64,000 bases of DNA from Nonomuraea angiospora (GTDB lineage: Bacteria; Actinomycetota; Actinomycetes; Streptosporangiales; Streptosporangiaceae). The stretch spans positions 13,020,001 to 13,084,000 of the forward strand of contig NZ_JADBEK010000001.1 in the NCBI RefSeq assembly GCF_014873145.1. Direction: 5' to 3'. The notes beneath the pieces are model-generated. The model had not been told where the DNA came from, searched no databases, and saw only the letters and a program-made list of their open reading frames with translations. Made by a program: the position numbers and the translations under genes. This document shows, one piece after another, positions 45,666-54,941 of this stretch (position 1 is its first letter; every line of letters starts with the position of its first letter).

Positions 45666-46586
45666 TCAGCCGCCTTCCGCCTCCGACGGTCTCAGGGCTT
45701 CCTGCGAGCCGGTGAGCAGCGCCCTGGCGGACTTGCGGAACGCCGGCACCAGGCGGTTGCGGTCGCCGGCCCGGGTCGCCAGCATGACGTGACTCGGCTC
45801 GACCCCCTCCAGGGGGATCGAGACGAGGTCCGGGCGGAGGTTGACGAAGATCGGGCCGGCCGCGATGGCCACCGCCTCCCCGGCGGCGACCAGCTCGAAC
45901 TTGTCCTCGATGCTGGCGATGAGCGGGCCGTCGGGGGCCGGGCGGCCGCCGGGCCTGGGATCGATGCGCCAGTACGCCTCCCAGGCCGGGTCCGGGTCGG
46001 CCAGCCGGGGCAGCGGCTCGTCGGCGATGTCGTCCAGCGTCACGGACGCCCTGCCCGCCAGGCGGTGGTCGCGCGGGAGCAGCAGCATGCGCGGCTCGTC
46101 GTACAGGATCGTCACGTCGAGCCCGTCAGTCGCGAACGGCAGCCGGGTCACCACCGCGTCAACCCGGTAGTCGAGCAGGGCGGGGCGCGGCTCGTTCCAG
46201 GCCACGTGCGAGGTGCGCACGTCGGCGTCCGGGTGCAGCCGGCGCAGCTCGCGCACGGCCGGCGTCACGATGAGGCCCGCCGTGTACCCGATCGTGATCC
46301 GGCTGGGCCGGGCGGCGGCGCGGGTCTGCGCCGCCGCCTGGGCGGCCGAGCGCAGCAGCGTCTTCGCGCGGGGCAGGAAGACCTCGCCCGCCTCGGTGAG
46401 CCGCGTGCCCTGCGGGGTGCGGTCGAGCAGGCGGGCGCCCAGTTGCCGTTCGAGGCCGCGGATCTGCCGGCTCAGCGACGGCTGGGTGATGTGCAGGGCC
46501 TCGGCGGCGCGGCCGAAGTGCCGGTGCTCGGCGACGGCCGTGAAGTAGCGCACGAGCCGCAGATCGAGATCGGGCGAGTCGGGCAT
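45666..46586 (-). CDS. LysR-family transcriptional regulator
   Basis: A 306-residue LysR protein. The HTH is RLVRYFTAVAEHRHFGRAAEALHITQPSLSRQIRGLE (residues about 10-46), and the effector domain (residues 92-290) is typical. It is divergent from an NAD-dependent reductase gene, the usual target arrangement. The intergenic stretch 46587-46701 holds ATGCCTGAAACGTAT, a T-N11-A box within an imperfect dyad. Confidence 0.93.
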   Translation of the reverse strand: MPDSPDLDLRLVRYFTAVAEHRHFGRAAEALHITQPSLSRQIRGLERQLGARLLDRTPQGTRLTEAGEVFLPRAKTLLRSAAQAAAQTRAAARPSRITIGYTAGLIVTPAVRELRRLHPDADVRTSHVAWNEPRPALLDYRVDAVVTRLPFATDGLDVTILYDEPRMLLLPRDHRLAGRASVTLDDIADEPLPRLADPDPAWEAYWRIDPRPGGRPAPDGPLIASIEDKFELVAAGEAVAIAAGPIFVNLRPDLVSIPLEGVEPSHVMLATRAGDRNRLVPAFRKSARALLTGSQEALRPSEAEGG

Positions 46587-46701
46587 ATCCCGCAGCCTAC
46601 TGCGGTGATGCCTGAAACGTATCGCCCGATGAGGAACAGGCTTTGGACGCCGTACGGCACCGGCTCCGACGATGGGAACACCGCTGAAGAAGGAGATCAT
46701 C

Positions 46702-47586
46702 ATGCGTGTTTTCGTCACCGGCGCCACGGGTTTCGTGGGTTCCGCCGTCGTTCGTGAGCTCATCGGGGCCGGGCACCGGGTGACCGGCCTGGCCCGTACG
46801 GACGAGGCCGCCGCCGCGCTGAGGGCCGCGGGAGCAGAGCCCCACCCCGGCTCGCTCGACGACCTCGCCGGCCTGCGCGACGGGGCCGCCGCCGCGGACG
46901 GCGTCATCCACCTGGCCTTCGTGCACGACTTCGCGAACTTCGAGGCCGCCAACCAGACCGACCGGCGGGCCATCGCGGCGCTCGGCGAGGCGCTGGCGGG
47001 GTCCGACCGGCCGTTCGTGGTCACCTCGGGCACCGGCCTGCTCCCGCCCGGCCGCGTCGGCACCGAGGAGGACGAGCCGGGGACGCATTCGCCCCGGGGG
47101 GCCGCCGAGCAGGTGGCGCTGTCGTTCGTGGAGCGCGGGGTGCGGGTCTCGCTGGTGCGGCTGCCGCTGGTGCACGGGGAGGGCGACCCGGGGTTCGTCG
47201 CGGCCGCGATCGGCATCGCCCGGGCGAAGGGCGTCGCCGCGTACGTGGGCGACGGCGGCCACCGCTGGCCGAGCGTGCACCGGCTGGACGCCGCCCGCGT
47301 GTACCGGCTGGCCCTGGAGGAGGCTCCCGGGGGCGCGCGGCTGCACGCCGTCGCCGAGGAGGGCGTGCCGGTACGCGACGTCGCCGCCGTCATCGGGCAC
47401 GGGCTCGGCGTGCCGGTGACCTCGATCACCGCGGGGGAGGCGGGCGAGCACTTCGGCTGGCTGACCCCCTTCGTCACGCTGGACATGCCGGCCTCCTCCG
47501 CCCTGACCCAGAAGCTGCTGGACTGGCGTCCCGGCCGGCCGGGGCTCATCGCCGACCTGAACGCGGGACACTACTTCAAGGTCTGA
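46702..47586 (+). CDS. NAD(P)-dependent oxidoreductase, atypical/extended SDR
   Basis: A 294-residue SDR with the cofactor motif VTGATGFVGSAVVREL near residue 5. The central VTSGTGL replaces the usual SS-x-x-x-Y-G, and no YxxxK pair is evident, so it belongs to the atypical SDRs (YwnB/SCO-like). GAAGGAG lies six bases before ATG 46702. Probably regulated by the divergent LysR gene. Substrate unknown. Confidence 0.85.
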   Translation: MRVFVTGATGFVGSAVVRELIGAGHRVTGLARTDEAAAALRAAGAEPHPGSLDDLAGLRDGAAAADGVIHLAFVHDFANFEAANQTDRRAIAALGEALAGSDRPFVVTSGTGLLPPGRVGTEEDEPGTHSPRGAAEQVALSFVERGVRVSLVRLPLVHGEGDPGFVAAAIGIARAKGVAAYVGDGGHRWPSVHRLDAARVYRLALEEAPGGARLHAVAEEGVPVRDVAAVIGHGLGVPVTSITAGEAGEHFGWLTPFVTLDMPASSALTQKLLDWRPGRPGLIADLNAGHYFKV

Positions 47587-47631
47587 GCCCGCGGTCCGGC
47601 GCCCGGCCCGCCTTGCCCACCGGGCCCAGGG

Positions 47632-48732
47632 TCAGAGCGTGATCCACTCCGTGCTCGTGGTCACCGCGTCGAGCACCTCCGGGATCGGGTCCACGCCCAG
47701 GCCCGGCCCCGCGGGCACCTCCAGGTGGCCGTCGGACAGCTCGAACGGCCGGGTGATGTCGGTGGAGTAGTAGCGCCGCGAGCCCGAGGTGTCGCCCGGC
47801 AGCGTGAAGCCCGGCAGGGCGGCCAGGGCCACGTTCGCCGCCCGGCCGAGGCCGGTCTCCAGCATGCCGCCGCACCACACCGCGATCCCGTTCGCCCGGC
47901 ACAGGTCGTGGATGCGCCGGGCCTCCAGGTAGCCGCCGATCCGGCCGGGCTTGATGTTGACGATCGAGCAGGAGCCGAGCGCGATGGCGGCGGCCGCGTG
48001 CTCGGCCGACTCGATCGACTCGTCCAGGCAGATCGGCGTCCTGAGCTGCTTGGCCAGCCGGGCGTGCTGCACGAGGTCGTCGTTGGCCAGCGGCTGCTCG
48101 ATCAGCAGCAGGTCGAACGCGTCGAGCCGGGCCAGGCGGCGGGCGTCGCTCAGCGAGTAGGCGGCGTTCGCGTCGACCTGGAGGAGCAGGTCGTCGCCGA
48201 ACCGCTCGCGCACGGCCCGGACCGGCTCCAGGTCCCAGCCGGGCTCGATCTTGAGCTTGATGCGGACGTACCCCTCGTCGAGGTAGCCGCCCACGGCGTC
48301 GAGCAGCTGCGGGATCGAGTCCATGATGCCGACCGACACCCCGCACGGCACCCGCGTGCGGGAGGCGCCGAGGAAGCGGGCGAACGACTCGCCCGCCGTC
48401 CTGAGCTGCGCGTCCAGCACCGCCGTCTCCAGCGCGGCCTTCGCCATCCGGTGGCCCTTGACGGGCTCCAGCGCGCGGCCGACGTCGTGCACGTCCAGCG
48501 TCTTCGGCAGCGCGGGCAGCAGGAAGCGCCGGATCACCTCGGCCGCGCCGTCGGTGTACTCGGAGGAGTAGAGCGGCTCGCCCATGGCCACGCACTCGCC
48601 CCACCCCTCGGCGTCCGGCGTCACCACCCTGACCAGCAGGACGTCGCGGGCCGTCTCCGTGCCGAACGACGTGCGGAACGGCGCCACCAGCGGCATCGCG
48701 ATCCGCCGCAGCTCGACTCCAGTGATCTTCAC
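47632..48732 (-). CDS. Enolase-superfamily N-acylamino acid racemase / o-succinylbenzoate synthase
   Basis: A 366-residue MR/MLE-group enzyme. The catalytic lysine pair is RIKLKI near residue 160. The metal ligands are in LLQVDANAAY near 185, LIEQPL near 211 and CLDESI near 236, and the second-side lysine is NIKPGRIGG near 260. This is the signature of OSBS/NSAR enzymes. Context decides against menaquinone: a COG3375-type acyltransferase overlaps it (GTGA) and a peptide ABC transporter lies upstream, so N-succinyl (or N-acyl) amino-acid racemisation is likely. GTG 48732 is the start. Confidence 0.88.
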   Translation of the reverse strand: MKITGVELRRIAMPLVAPFRTSFGTETARDVLLVRVVTPDAEGWGECVAMGEPLYSSEYTDGAAEVIRRFLLPALPKTLDVHDVGRALEPVKGHRMAKAALETAVLDAQLRTAGESFARFLGASRTRVPCGVSVGIMDSIPQLLDAVGGYLDEGYVRIKLKIEPGWDLEPVRAVRERFGDDLLLQVDANAAYSLSDARRLARLDAFDLLLIEQPLANDDLVQHARLAKQLRTPICLDESIESAEHAAAAIALGSCSIVNIKPGRIGGYLEARRIHDLCRANGIAVWCGGMLETGLGRAANVALAALPGFTLPGDTSGSRRYYSTDITRPFELSDGHLEVPAGPGLGVDPIPEVLDAVTTSTEWITL

Positions 48733-49541
48733 AGTCTCTCCACTACGTAGTAGGACTTCCCGCAGAACCCCGTGACCGCGCGGCCCTCGGCCATCAGGCC
48801 GCCCAGCACGTCGCGTACGGCGTGCCGCCACGCCTTGGCCGTTCCCGGGTCGGCGTCGCGCAACCCCGCGATGTCCGCGGGCACGGCCACCAGCACCGTT
48901 CCGGCGTCCACCGGACCGGCCACCGGCCGCCCGCCCACGTCGGCGAGCGCGACCACGGTGCCCGGCGGCAGGCCGTCCGGCGGGACGCCGTCCGGCCCGC
49001 GCGGCTCCCGCCGCGCCGACGCCCCCACGTGCGGCTCCCGCCGCGCCAACGCCTCCACGCGCGGGTCGGACAGCGGCCAGACGGTCAGGAGCCGGTCGGA
49101 CTCGTCGCCCCGGTTGATCGCGTCGTCCATGACCCCGTAGAAGCAGGGCAGGTACTCGCTGGGCCGGGCGCCCAGCTTGGCCAGGTTGAAGTGGGCGTTG
49201 CGGCGCATCAGCGGATCGTACGTCCAGGTGATCCGCTCCAGCCCGCGCTCCAGGGCCCACCGGCGCTGGTGCAGCTTGAGCGCGAACCCGATGCCGCGCC
49301 CGGCCGCCGTCCCCGTGACGTGGGAGTGCAGGGCGTTGCCGACGGCCAGGAACCCGACCGAGCCGCCGACCAGGCGGCCGCGCTCGAAAGCGCCCGCCAC
49401 GTAGCCGCCCGCGTGCGCCAGGGCCCGCATCAGCTCGATCGTGATGGGCGGGGCGCTGGTCCCGAAGTGCCAGATGTCGTCGAACACCGCCCCCACCTGC
49501 TCGAACTCCGCCATCTCATGGAGCTCCCTGACCTCGACCAA
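48729..49541 (-). CDS. GNAT-like N-acyltransferase (COG3375 type)
   Basis: A 270-residue protein with a GNAT core (AGGYVAGAFERGRLVGGSVGF, RGIGFALKLHQRRWALERGLERITWTYDPL, RRNAHFNLAKLGA). This matches the acetyltransferases that partner NSAR enzymes and succinylate amino acids. An Arg/Pro-rich insertion near residues 160-185 comes from a 30-bp tandem repeat. TTG 49541 is chosen because GAGGAG lies seven bases before it. The stop overlaps the racemase start. Confidence 0.82.
   Translation of the reverse strand: MVEVRELHEMAEFEQVGAVFDDIWHFGTSAPPITIELMRALAHAGGYVAGAFERGRLVGGSVGFLAVGNALHSHVTGTAAGRGIGFALKLHQRRWALERGLERITWTYDPLMRRNAHFNLAKLGARPSEYLPCFYGVMDDAINRGDESDRLLTVWPLSDPRVEALARREPHVGASARREPRGPDGVPPDGLPPGTVVALADVGGRPVAGPVDAGTVLVAVPADIAGLRDADPGTAKAWRHAVRDVLGGLMAEGRAVTGFCGKSYYVVERL
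49001..49060. repeat. 30-bp tandem repeat, 2 units, in the acyltransferase gene
   Basis: Two 30-bp units with three mismatches encode an A-x-ARREP-type ten-residue repeat. In frame, in a non-conserved loop. Confidence 0.85.
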
Positions 49542-49647
49542 CCTGCCGCTCCTCGTCTCGGACGTTCCCAGGCGACGGTATTCGATGGCGGGGCGGCCGC
49601 GATTCGTCCGGGTTCACCAAGCCGGGGCCGGGCTTTGGTGGAAGCGG

Positions 49648-50154
49648 CTAACAGGGCGTGATGAGGAGCCTGCTGGGGGCCTCCTGGCTGAGGCGTACCG
49701 ACTCCAGGGGGACGGTCCCGGCCAGGCAGGCGCGCGCGGCCTCCGCCCGTACGTCACCGTCGAGCGAGCTGCGGCCGTCGCGGCAGATCTGCACCGAGCA
49801 GGGCCCCGGCTGCGCGGCCATGACGAGCCCCGCGACGGTCGCCCCGGCCAGCGCGCCCGGATCGTTCCCGGTCCAGCCGTAGTGCCACATGCCCGCCCCT
49901 ACGACGGGTGCGGCGGGGGAGCAGCCCGGCGCGGTCGCCACCACGTCGATCCCCTGGGACAGGGCCTCGGCGATCTCCTCCGCGCACGTCGCCGCGAGGG
50001 CGCCCACCCGCAGTCCGGGAAAGTCGGGCATCGGGCCGCCCACCCCGTAGATGAGCTTGATGCCCGTTTCGAGGGGCCCGGGGCCGCCGTCGTGCCAGCC
50101 GCAGACCACCACGTCGAGCGACCCGGCGGACCTCCAGGTGCCGATGCGCAGCAT
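49648..50154 (-). CDS. Hypothetical protein in the peptide-uptake operon
   Basis: A 168-residue protein I do not recognise. It has Gly/Ala-rich stretches alternating with predicted strands (LDVVVCGWHDGGPGP, GIKLIYGVGGP, LRVGALAATCAEEIAEALSQGIDVVATAPGCSP, LVMAAQPGPCSVQICRDG) and several cysteines, suggesting a soluble alpha/beta enzyme. No signal peptide or TM. It lies 70 bases downstream of the M24 gene and 106 upstream of the acyltransferase start, all on one strand, so it probably belongs to the same operon. Start ATG 50154 has only a weak AAGGG. Confidence 0.6.
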   Translation of the reverse strand: MLRIGTWRSAGSLDVVVCGWHDGGPGPLETGIKLIYGVGGPMPDFPGLRVGALAATCAEEIAEALSQGIDVVATAPGCSPAAPVVGAGMWHYGWTGNDPGALAGATVAGLVMAAQPGPCSVQICRDGRSSLDGDVRAEAARACLAGTVPLESVRLSQEAPSRLLITPC

Positions 50155-50223
50155 GATTCTGGACTACCCTTCGCGGTGGATCATCACACACCGTCACGGC
50201 ACGGGAGAGGCCGCCAGGCCGCC

Positions 50224-51240
50224 TCAGCGGTCGAACACGTGGAGGGCGTGCGGGTACGCGCCCAGCGGCACCGGCCCGTCGTCCGCGCACACCACCACGT
50301 CCGCGACCCGGGCCCCGAACAGGTCGGGCACGTAGATGGCGGGCTCCAGGCAGAAGACCATCCCCGGCTCGAACACGGCGTCCTCGCCCGGCCACGGCCC
50401 CTCGTCGTGCCCCAGTCCGACGCCCCGGCCCACGTGCGCCGCCGCGAAGCGCCCGTACCCGCTGCCGTCGATCACCTCGCCCACGGCCCTGGCCACCTCG
50501 TCCACCGGCACGCCGGGCCGCACGGCCGCGAGCCCGGCCCGGTGGGCGGCCAGCACCACCGAGTACATCGCCTCGAAGTCGTCCGGCGGCTCGGCCACGG
50601 CGAACACCCTGGACACCTCGGCGCAGTAGCCGCCCCACCGCCCGCACACCGACACGCCCAGCGCGTCCCCGGGGTTGATCACGCGCTCCCCTGGCACGTG
50701 CGCGGGGAACGCCGTGTGCTCCCCGGCCGCCACCCGCAGCGACAGCAGCTCCTCGCACCCCGACTCGGCCAGCAGCACCCGCAGCCGGTAGGCCATCGCC
50801 CGCTCGGTCGCCCCGAACCAGGCCAGCTCCAGCGCCTGCCCCAGCACCCCCTCCGCCGCGGCCACCGCGCGCCCGACGGCCTCGACCTCGTACGGCTCCT
50901 TGCGCAGCCGCAGCGGCCACAGCACCGAGGAGGCGGGCACGAGCTCCGCCTCGATCGCCAGCCCGAACAGCTCCCGCACCCGCATCTCCGGATCCACCCC
51001 GACCCGGCGCGCCCCCGCGGGCACCGCCCCGGCCGGATCGCCGGTCTCGGCCACCACGTCCTGCGTGACCACCAGGAACCTGCCCTGACCACCCCCGAGA
51101 AAGCTCCCGAGGAAGCGGGCGTCCGGCGAGGGCCGCAGCACGAGGGCGTCCACCCCGGCCTCGCCCATGGCCGCCCGCACCGCCGCCAGCCGCGCCGCGG
51201 CCGCCCGCGGGGCAGGGGCGGCGTCGGGGACGGGCGTCAC
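50224..51240 (-). CDS. M24-family (creatinase/prolidase-like) protein with degenerate metal site
   Basis: A 338-residue pita-bread-fold protein. The N-terminal domain is that of aminopeptidase P/creatinase, and the C-terminal catalytic fold keeps HVGRGVGLGHDEGP and FCLEPAIYV. Of the five usual metal ligands, the first aspartate is serine (VSVCGRWGGYC), the second is glutamate (AE for SD), and the last glutamate is alanine (RVADVV for RxEDxV). It may therefore be a metal-independent amidinohydrolase-like enzyme, as creatinase is, or a non-catalytic protein. GTG 51240 overlaps the ABC ATPase stop as GTGA. Confidence 0.8.
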   Translation of the reverse strand: MTPVPDAAPAPRAAAARLAAVRAAMGEAGVDALVLRPSPDARFLGSFLGGGQGRFLVVTQDVVAETGDPAGAVPAGARRVGVDPEMRVRELFGLAIEAELVPASSVLWPLRLRKEPYEVEAVGRAVAAAEGVLGQALELAWFGATERAMAYRLRVLLAESGCEELLSLRVAAGEHTAFPAHVPGERVINPGDALGVSVCGRWGGYCAEVSRVFAVAEPPDDFEAMYSVVLAAHRAGLAAVRPGVPVDEVARAVGEVIDGSGYGRFAAAHVGRGVGLGHDEGPWPGEDAVFEPGMVFCLEPAIYVPDLFGARVADVVVCADDGPVPLGAYPHALHVFDR

Positions 51241-52145
51241 TTCGGCTCGTGCAGCCAGCAGGCGACCGGCCCGAAGTCCGGCTCCTTCACGCGGCACACG
51301 TCCATCACGGACGGGCAGCGCGGGTTGAACCGGCAGCCTCCCGGCGGGTTCGCCGGGTCCGGCACGTCACCGGCCAGCTCGGCGGGCAGCACCCCCATCC
51401 CGTCCGGCTTGGGGATGGCCTGGAGCAGCGCCTTCGTGTACGGGTGCCGCGGATCGGCCCACACCTCGGCCGTGTCGCCCACCTCGACGATCTTGCCGAG
51501 GTACATGACGGCGATCCGGTCGGCGATCAGCCGCACCACGGACAGGTCGTGGCTGATGAACAGCAGCCCCGCGCCCGAGTCCACCGCCAGGTCCCGCATC
51601 AGCCTGGCCACCTGCGACTGCGCCGAGGCGTCCAGCGCCGAGATGGGCTCGTCGCCGATCAGCAGCCGCGGCCGGGCCGCCAGCGCCCTGGCGATGGCGA
51701 TGCGCTGCCGCTGCCCGCCCGAGAACTCGTGCGGGTGCCTGCCGGCGAAGTCCCGCGGCAGGCCGACGCGTTCCAGCAGGTCGGCGGGCGAGGTGGTGGT
51801 GTCGCCCGAGGTGCGCAGCCCGTCGGTGATCTGGTCGCCGACCCGCCGCCTGGGGTTGAGTGAGGCGTACGGGTCCTGGAAGACCATCTGGATCCCGGTC
51901 AGCTTCCTGCGCCGCAGGCCGAGCGGCGTGACCGGCTGCCCGTCGAACGCGATCGAGCCCGCGGTGATCGGGTTCAGCCCGCAGACGGCGCGGGCCAGCG
52001 TCGACTTGCCGCACCCGGACTCGCCGACCAGCCCGACGACCTCGCCGGGGTTGACCGTCAGGCTGGCCCCCGCCACGGCCCGCACGGCGGGACGCCCGGG
52101 GGTGCGGTGCTCGACGACCAGGTCGTCGATGGCCAACAGAGTCAT
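51237..52145 (-). CDS. Oligo/dipeptide ABC transporter ATPase (DppF type)
   Basis: A 302-residue ATPase. Walker A GESGCGKST near 41, signature FSGGQRQRIAIARAL near 143, Walker B LLIGDEPISALD near 164 and the H-loop FISHDLSVV. The C-terminal oligopeptide-type extension has four cysteines (CRFNPRCPSVMDVC..., ACW). Overlaps the DppD-type gene by ATGA. Confidence 0.95.
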   Translation of the reverse strand: MTLLAIDDLVVEHRTPGRPAVRAVAGASLTVNPGEVVGLVGESGCGKSTLARAVCGLNPITAGSIAFDGQPVTPLGLRRRKLTGIQMVFQDPYASLNPRRRVGDQITDGLRTSGDTTTSPADLLERVGLPRDFAGRHPHEFSGGQRQRIAIARALAARPRLLIGDEPISALDASAQSQVARLMRDLAVDSGAGLLFISHDLSVVRLIADRIAVMYLGKIVEVGDTAEVWADPRHPYTKALLQAIPKPDGMGVLPAELAGDVPDPANPPGGCRFNPRCPSVMDVCRVKEPDFGPVACWLHEPK

Positions 52146-52918
52146 TGCGCCTCCGCGTCGGGTAGGGACTCCAGCAGGGAACGCGTGTAGGCGTGCTCGG
52201 GCTCCCGCAGCACCTGTCCGCGCGGCCCCGACTCCACGACGAGGCCGTCCTTCATCACGCTCACCTCGTCCGCCACCGCCGACATCACCCCCAGGTCGTG
52301 GGTGACCAGCAGCACCGCCAGCCCCAGCTCGTCGCAGAGCCCGCGCAGCAGCCGCAGCACGCCGGCCTGCACGGTCACGTCGAGCGCGGTGGTCGGCTCG
52401 TCGGCGATCAGCACCTTGGGGGAGCAGGCCAGCGCGATGGCGATGGCGATGCGCTGGCGCATCCCGCCGGAGAACTGGTGCGGGTAGCGCCCGTACGCCT
52501 CCTCGGCGCCCGGGATGCGCACCTTGCCCAGCAGCTCCACCGCCCGGGCCCGCGCCTCGCGCTTGTCCAGCCGCAGGTGGTGGCGCATGTGCTCGGTGAG
52601 CTGCCTGCCGATGGTCAGCATCGGGTGCAGGCTGGTCGCCGGGTCCTGGAACACCATGGCGACCTCGCCGCCGCGCACCCGGTTGAGCTCCTTGGGCGGC
52701 AGGGTGAGCAGGTCGCGCTCGCCGAGCCGGATCGCGCCCGACACGCGGGCGCCGTGCGGCAGCAGCCCGAGCACGGCCAGCCCCGTCATCGTCTTGCCCG
52801 AGCCGCTCTCCCCGGCCAGCCCGTGTACGCGGCCGGGCTCCAGCGCGAGATCGACGCCGCGCAGGATCTCCTTGCCGCCGATCGACATCTTCAGACCCGC
52901 GATGTCCAGCGTCGTCAC
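52142..52918 (-). CDS. Oligo/dipeptide ABC transporter ATPase (DppD type)
   Basis: A 258-residue ATPase. Walker [10 protein letters not shown] near 37, signature [15 protein letters not shown] near 145, Walker [13 protein letters not shown] near 166. Compared with DppF it lacks the C-terminal Cys-rich tail, ending [15 protein letters not shown] 52918 follows AAGGAGG at four bases. It forms the heterodimeric ATPase with the next gene. Confidence 0.95.
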   Translation of the reverse strand: MTTLDIAGLKMSIGGKEILRGVDLALEPGRVHGLAGESGSGKTMTGLAVLGLLPHGARVSGAIRLGERDLLTLPPKELNRVRGGEVAMVFQDPATSLHPMLTIGRQLTEHMRHHLRLDKREARARAVELLGKVRIPGAEEAYGRYPHQFSGGMRQRIAIAIALACSPKVLIADEPTTALDVTVQAGVLRLLRGLCDELGLAVLLVTHDLGVMSAVADEVSVMKDGLVVESGPRGQVLREPEHAYTRSLLESLPDAEAQ

Positions 52919-52982
52919 AGGTCCTCCTTCGTCGGACCTGCGACCAGGTCGCTGTGCTGTCTTGTTCCCTCGCTTCGCTCGG

Positions 52983-53861
52983 TCACAGTGCACGCTCCTT
53001 GATCGCGCGAGCCGTACGCGGGTCGAGCGCGTCCCGCAGGGTGTCGCCGAGGAAGTTGAACGCCAGCACCACCGTCAGGATCGCCAGCCCCGGGAACGTC
53101 GCCACCCACCAGCTGTCGAACACCTCCACGCCCGAGGCCACCATCGCCCCCCACTCGGGGGAGGGCGGCTTGGCGCCGAGGCCCAGGAACGACAGCCCGG
53201 ACAGCAGCAGCAGCGCGGTGCCGATGTCCAGCGTCGCCAGCACGAGGACGGGGCCGGTCACGTTCGGCAGCACGTCCACGCGCAGCGACCGCCACACCGA
53301 GAAGCCCAGCAGCCGCCCGCTCAGCACGAACTCCCGCTCGCGCACGCCCAGCACCAGCCCCCGGGTGACGCGGGCGTACGCGGGCCAGGCCACCACCAGC
53401 ACGGCCAGCACCGCGTTCGTCAGGCTGGCGCCCAGCGCGGCGGCCACCACCATGGCCAGGATCACGGTCGGGAACGCGAACACCAGGTCCGCCAGCCGCA
53501 TGATCGTCTCGTCCACCCACCGGCCGAAGTACCCGGCGCAGGCGCCGAGCAGGCCGCCGATCAGCACCGAGAGCACGACCAGCAGCAGCGTCAGCGGGAT
53601 CGACACCCGCGCCCCGTACATGACGCGGCTCAGGATGTCGCGGCCGAGCTGGTCGGTGCCGAACCAGTGCCCGGGCCCCGGCGGCGCGAGCCGCGGCAGG
53701 TCCTGGGCGAGGGGGTCGTGCGGCGCCAGCAGCGGGGCGGCCAGCGCGACGACCAGCCAGGCCACCGCCAGCACGGCGCCGACCACGGCCAGCGGCTGCC
53801 GCCACGCCTCGGGCAGCCGGGCGAGCAGACCCTTGCGGGCCAGGGGGTCCCGCCGTCTCAT
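52983..53861 (-). CDS. Peptide ABC transporter permease (DppC type)
   Basis: A 292-residue permease with six TM segments. HWFGTDQLGRDILSRVMYGAR is the family marker after TM1, and the EAA-type loop lies in VRLSGRLLGFS-like sequence (EFVLSGRLLGFSVWRSLRVDVLPN). Start ATG 53861 overlaps the DppB-type stop by ATGA. A 64-base gap separates it from the ATPase genes, the only non-overlapping junction of the transporter unit. Confidence 0.94.
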   Translation of the reverse strand: MRRRDPLARKGLLARLPEAWRQPLAVVGAVLAVAWLVVALAAPLLAPHDPLAQDLPRLAPPGPGHWFGTDQLGRDILSRVMYGARVSIPLTLLLVVLSVLIGGLLGACAGYFGRWVDETIMRLADLVFAFPTVILAMVVAAALGASLTNAVLAVLVVAWPAYARVTRGLVLGVREREFVLSGRLLGFSVWRSLRVDVLPNVTGPVLVLATLDIGTALLLLSGLSFLGLGAKPPSPEWGAMVASGVEVFDSWWVATFPGLAILTVVLAFNFLGDTLRDALDPRTARAIKERAL

Positions 53862-54928
53862 TGCAGCCTCACTCGGGGATCGATGACGCCGTACAGGACG
53901 TCCACGATCAGGTTGATGACCAGGTAGACGACGCCGACGACCAGGCCGACGCCCATGACGGCGGGCAGGTCGAGGGTGGTGGCGCTCTTGTACGCGTACT
54001 GGCCGACGCCGGGCCAGGCGAAGATCGCCTCGACCAGCACGGTGCCGGACAGCAGGCTGCCGAACGCCAGGCCCGCCACGGTGATGATCGGCACCAGGGC
54101 CGAACGCAGCACGTACCGGAAGAGGATCACCCGGCCGGGCAGGCCCTTGGCCCTGGCGGCGCGCACGTAGTCCTGCCCCAGCACCTCCAGCACCGCCGAG
54201 CGGGTGAAGCGGGTGAGCAGGCCGATCGTGTAGAGCGCCAGCACCAGCGCGGGCGTCACGAGGTGCCCGACCGCGGAGGAGAACACGTCCCACCGGCCCG
54301 CCAGCAGCGCGTCCACGGTCTGCAGCCCGCTCACGGCCGGGACCGCGCCGTTGAGCGCCGCGTCCACCCGGCCGCTGCCCGGGGTGAGCTGCAGCCGGTA
54401 GAAGAACACGTAGAACGCCACCAGCGCCAGCCAGAACGTCGGGACCGAGATGCCGATGAGGCTCAGCACGCGCAGCGCGTGGTCCGACAGCCGGTCCCGG
54501 CGCAGCGCGGCGATCACCCCGAACGCCACGCCCAGCACCAGCGACACCAGGATCGCCGCCCCGGCCAGCTCCAGCGTCGCCGGGACGAACTCGGCCAGGT
54601 CCTGGCTGACCGGCCGGTGACTCTGCTGGCTGGTGCCGAGGTCGCCGTGGACCAGGCCCTGGAGGTGGAGCACGTACTGCTCCCAGAGCGGCTTGTCCAG
54701 GCCGTGCTCGGCCCGCCACTGGGCCACGATCGCCGGATCGCCCAGCGCCCGCTGGCCGAGGTTCGCGGCCACGGGGTCGCCGGGCACCAGGTTCGTCAGG
54801 ACGAACGTGACGAGCGTGATGCCCCAGGCCATCAGGACCGCGAGCAGGATGCGCCGGATCAGGAAGCGTACGAGCGGATGGGTCCGTCTCGTCCGGCCCC
54901 GGCGGGCTTCGCCCGGGATGTCGGACAC
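53858..54928 (-). CDS. Peptide ABC transporter permease (DppB type)
   Basis: A 356-residue permease. It begins with FLIRRILLAVLMAWGITLVTFVLTNLVPGDP, the DppB/OppB marker, has six TM segments and carries the EAA loop DYVRAARAKGLPGRVILFRYVLRSALVP near 260. GTG 54928 lies 13 bases after the binding-protein stop. Confidence 0.94.
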   Translation of the reverse strand: MSDIPGEARRGRTRRTHPLVRFLIRRILLAVLMAWGITLVTFVLTNLVPGDPVAANLGQRALGDPAIVAQWRAEHGLDKPLWEQYVLHLQGLVHGDLGTSQQSHRPVSQDLAEFVPATLELAGAAILVSLVLGVAFGVIAALRRDRLSDHALRVLSLIGISVPTFWLALVAFYVFFYRLQLTPGSGRVDAALNGAVPAVSGLQTVDALLAGRWDVFSSAVGHLVTPALVLALYTIGLLTRFTRSAVLEVLGQDYVRAARAKGLPGRVILFRYVLRSALVPIITVAGLAFGSLLSGTVLVEAIFAWPGVGQYAYKSATTLDLPAVMGVGLVVGVVYLVINLIVDVLYGVIDPRVRLQ

Positions 54929-54941
54929 CTGTGAGGCTCCC

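Noticed and set aside
45657..45668. 12-bp palindrome TGACGTACGTCA at the LysR stop codon
   Set aside because: Too short and inside convergent 3' ends; likely chance.
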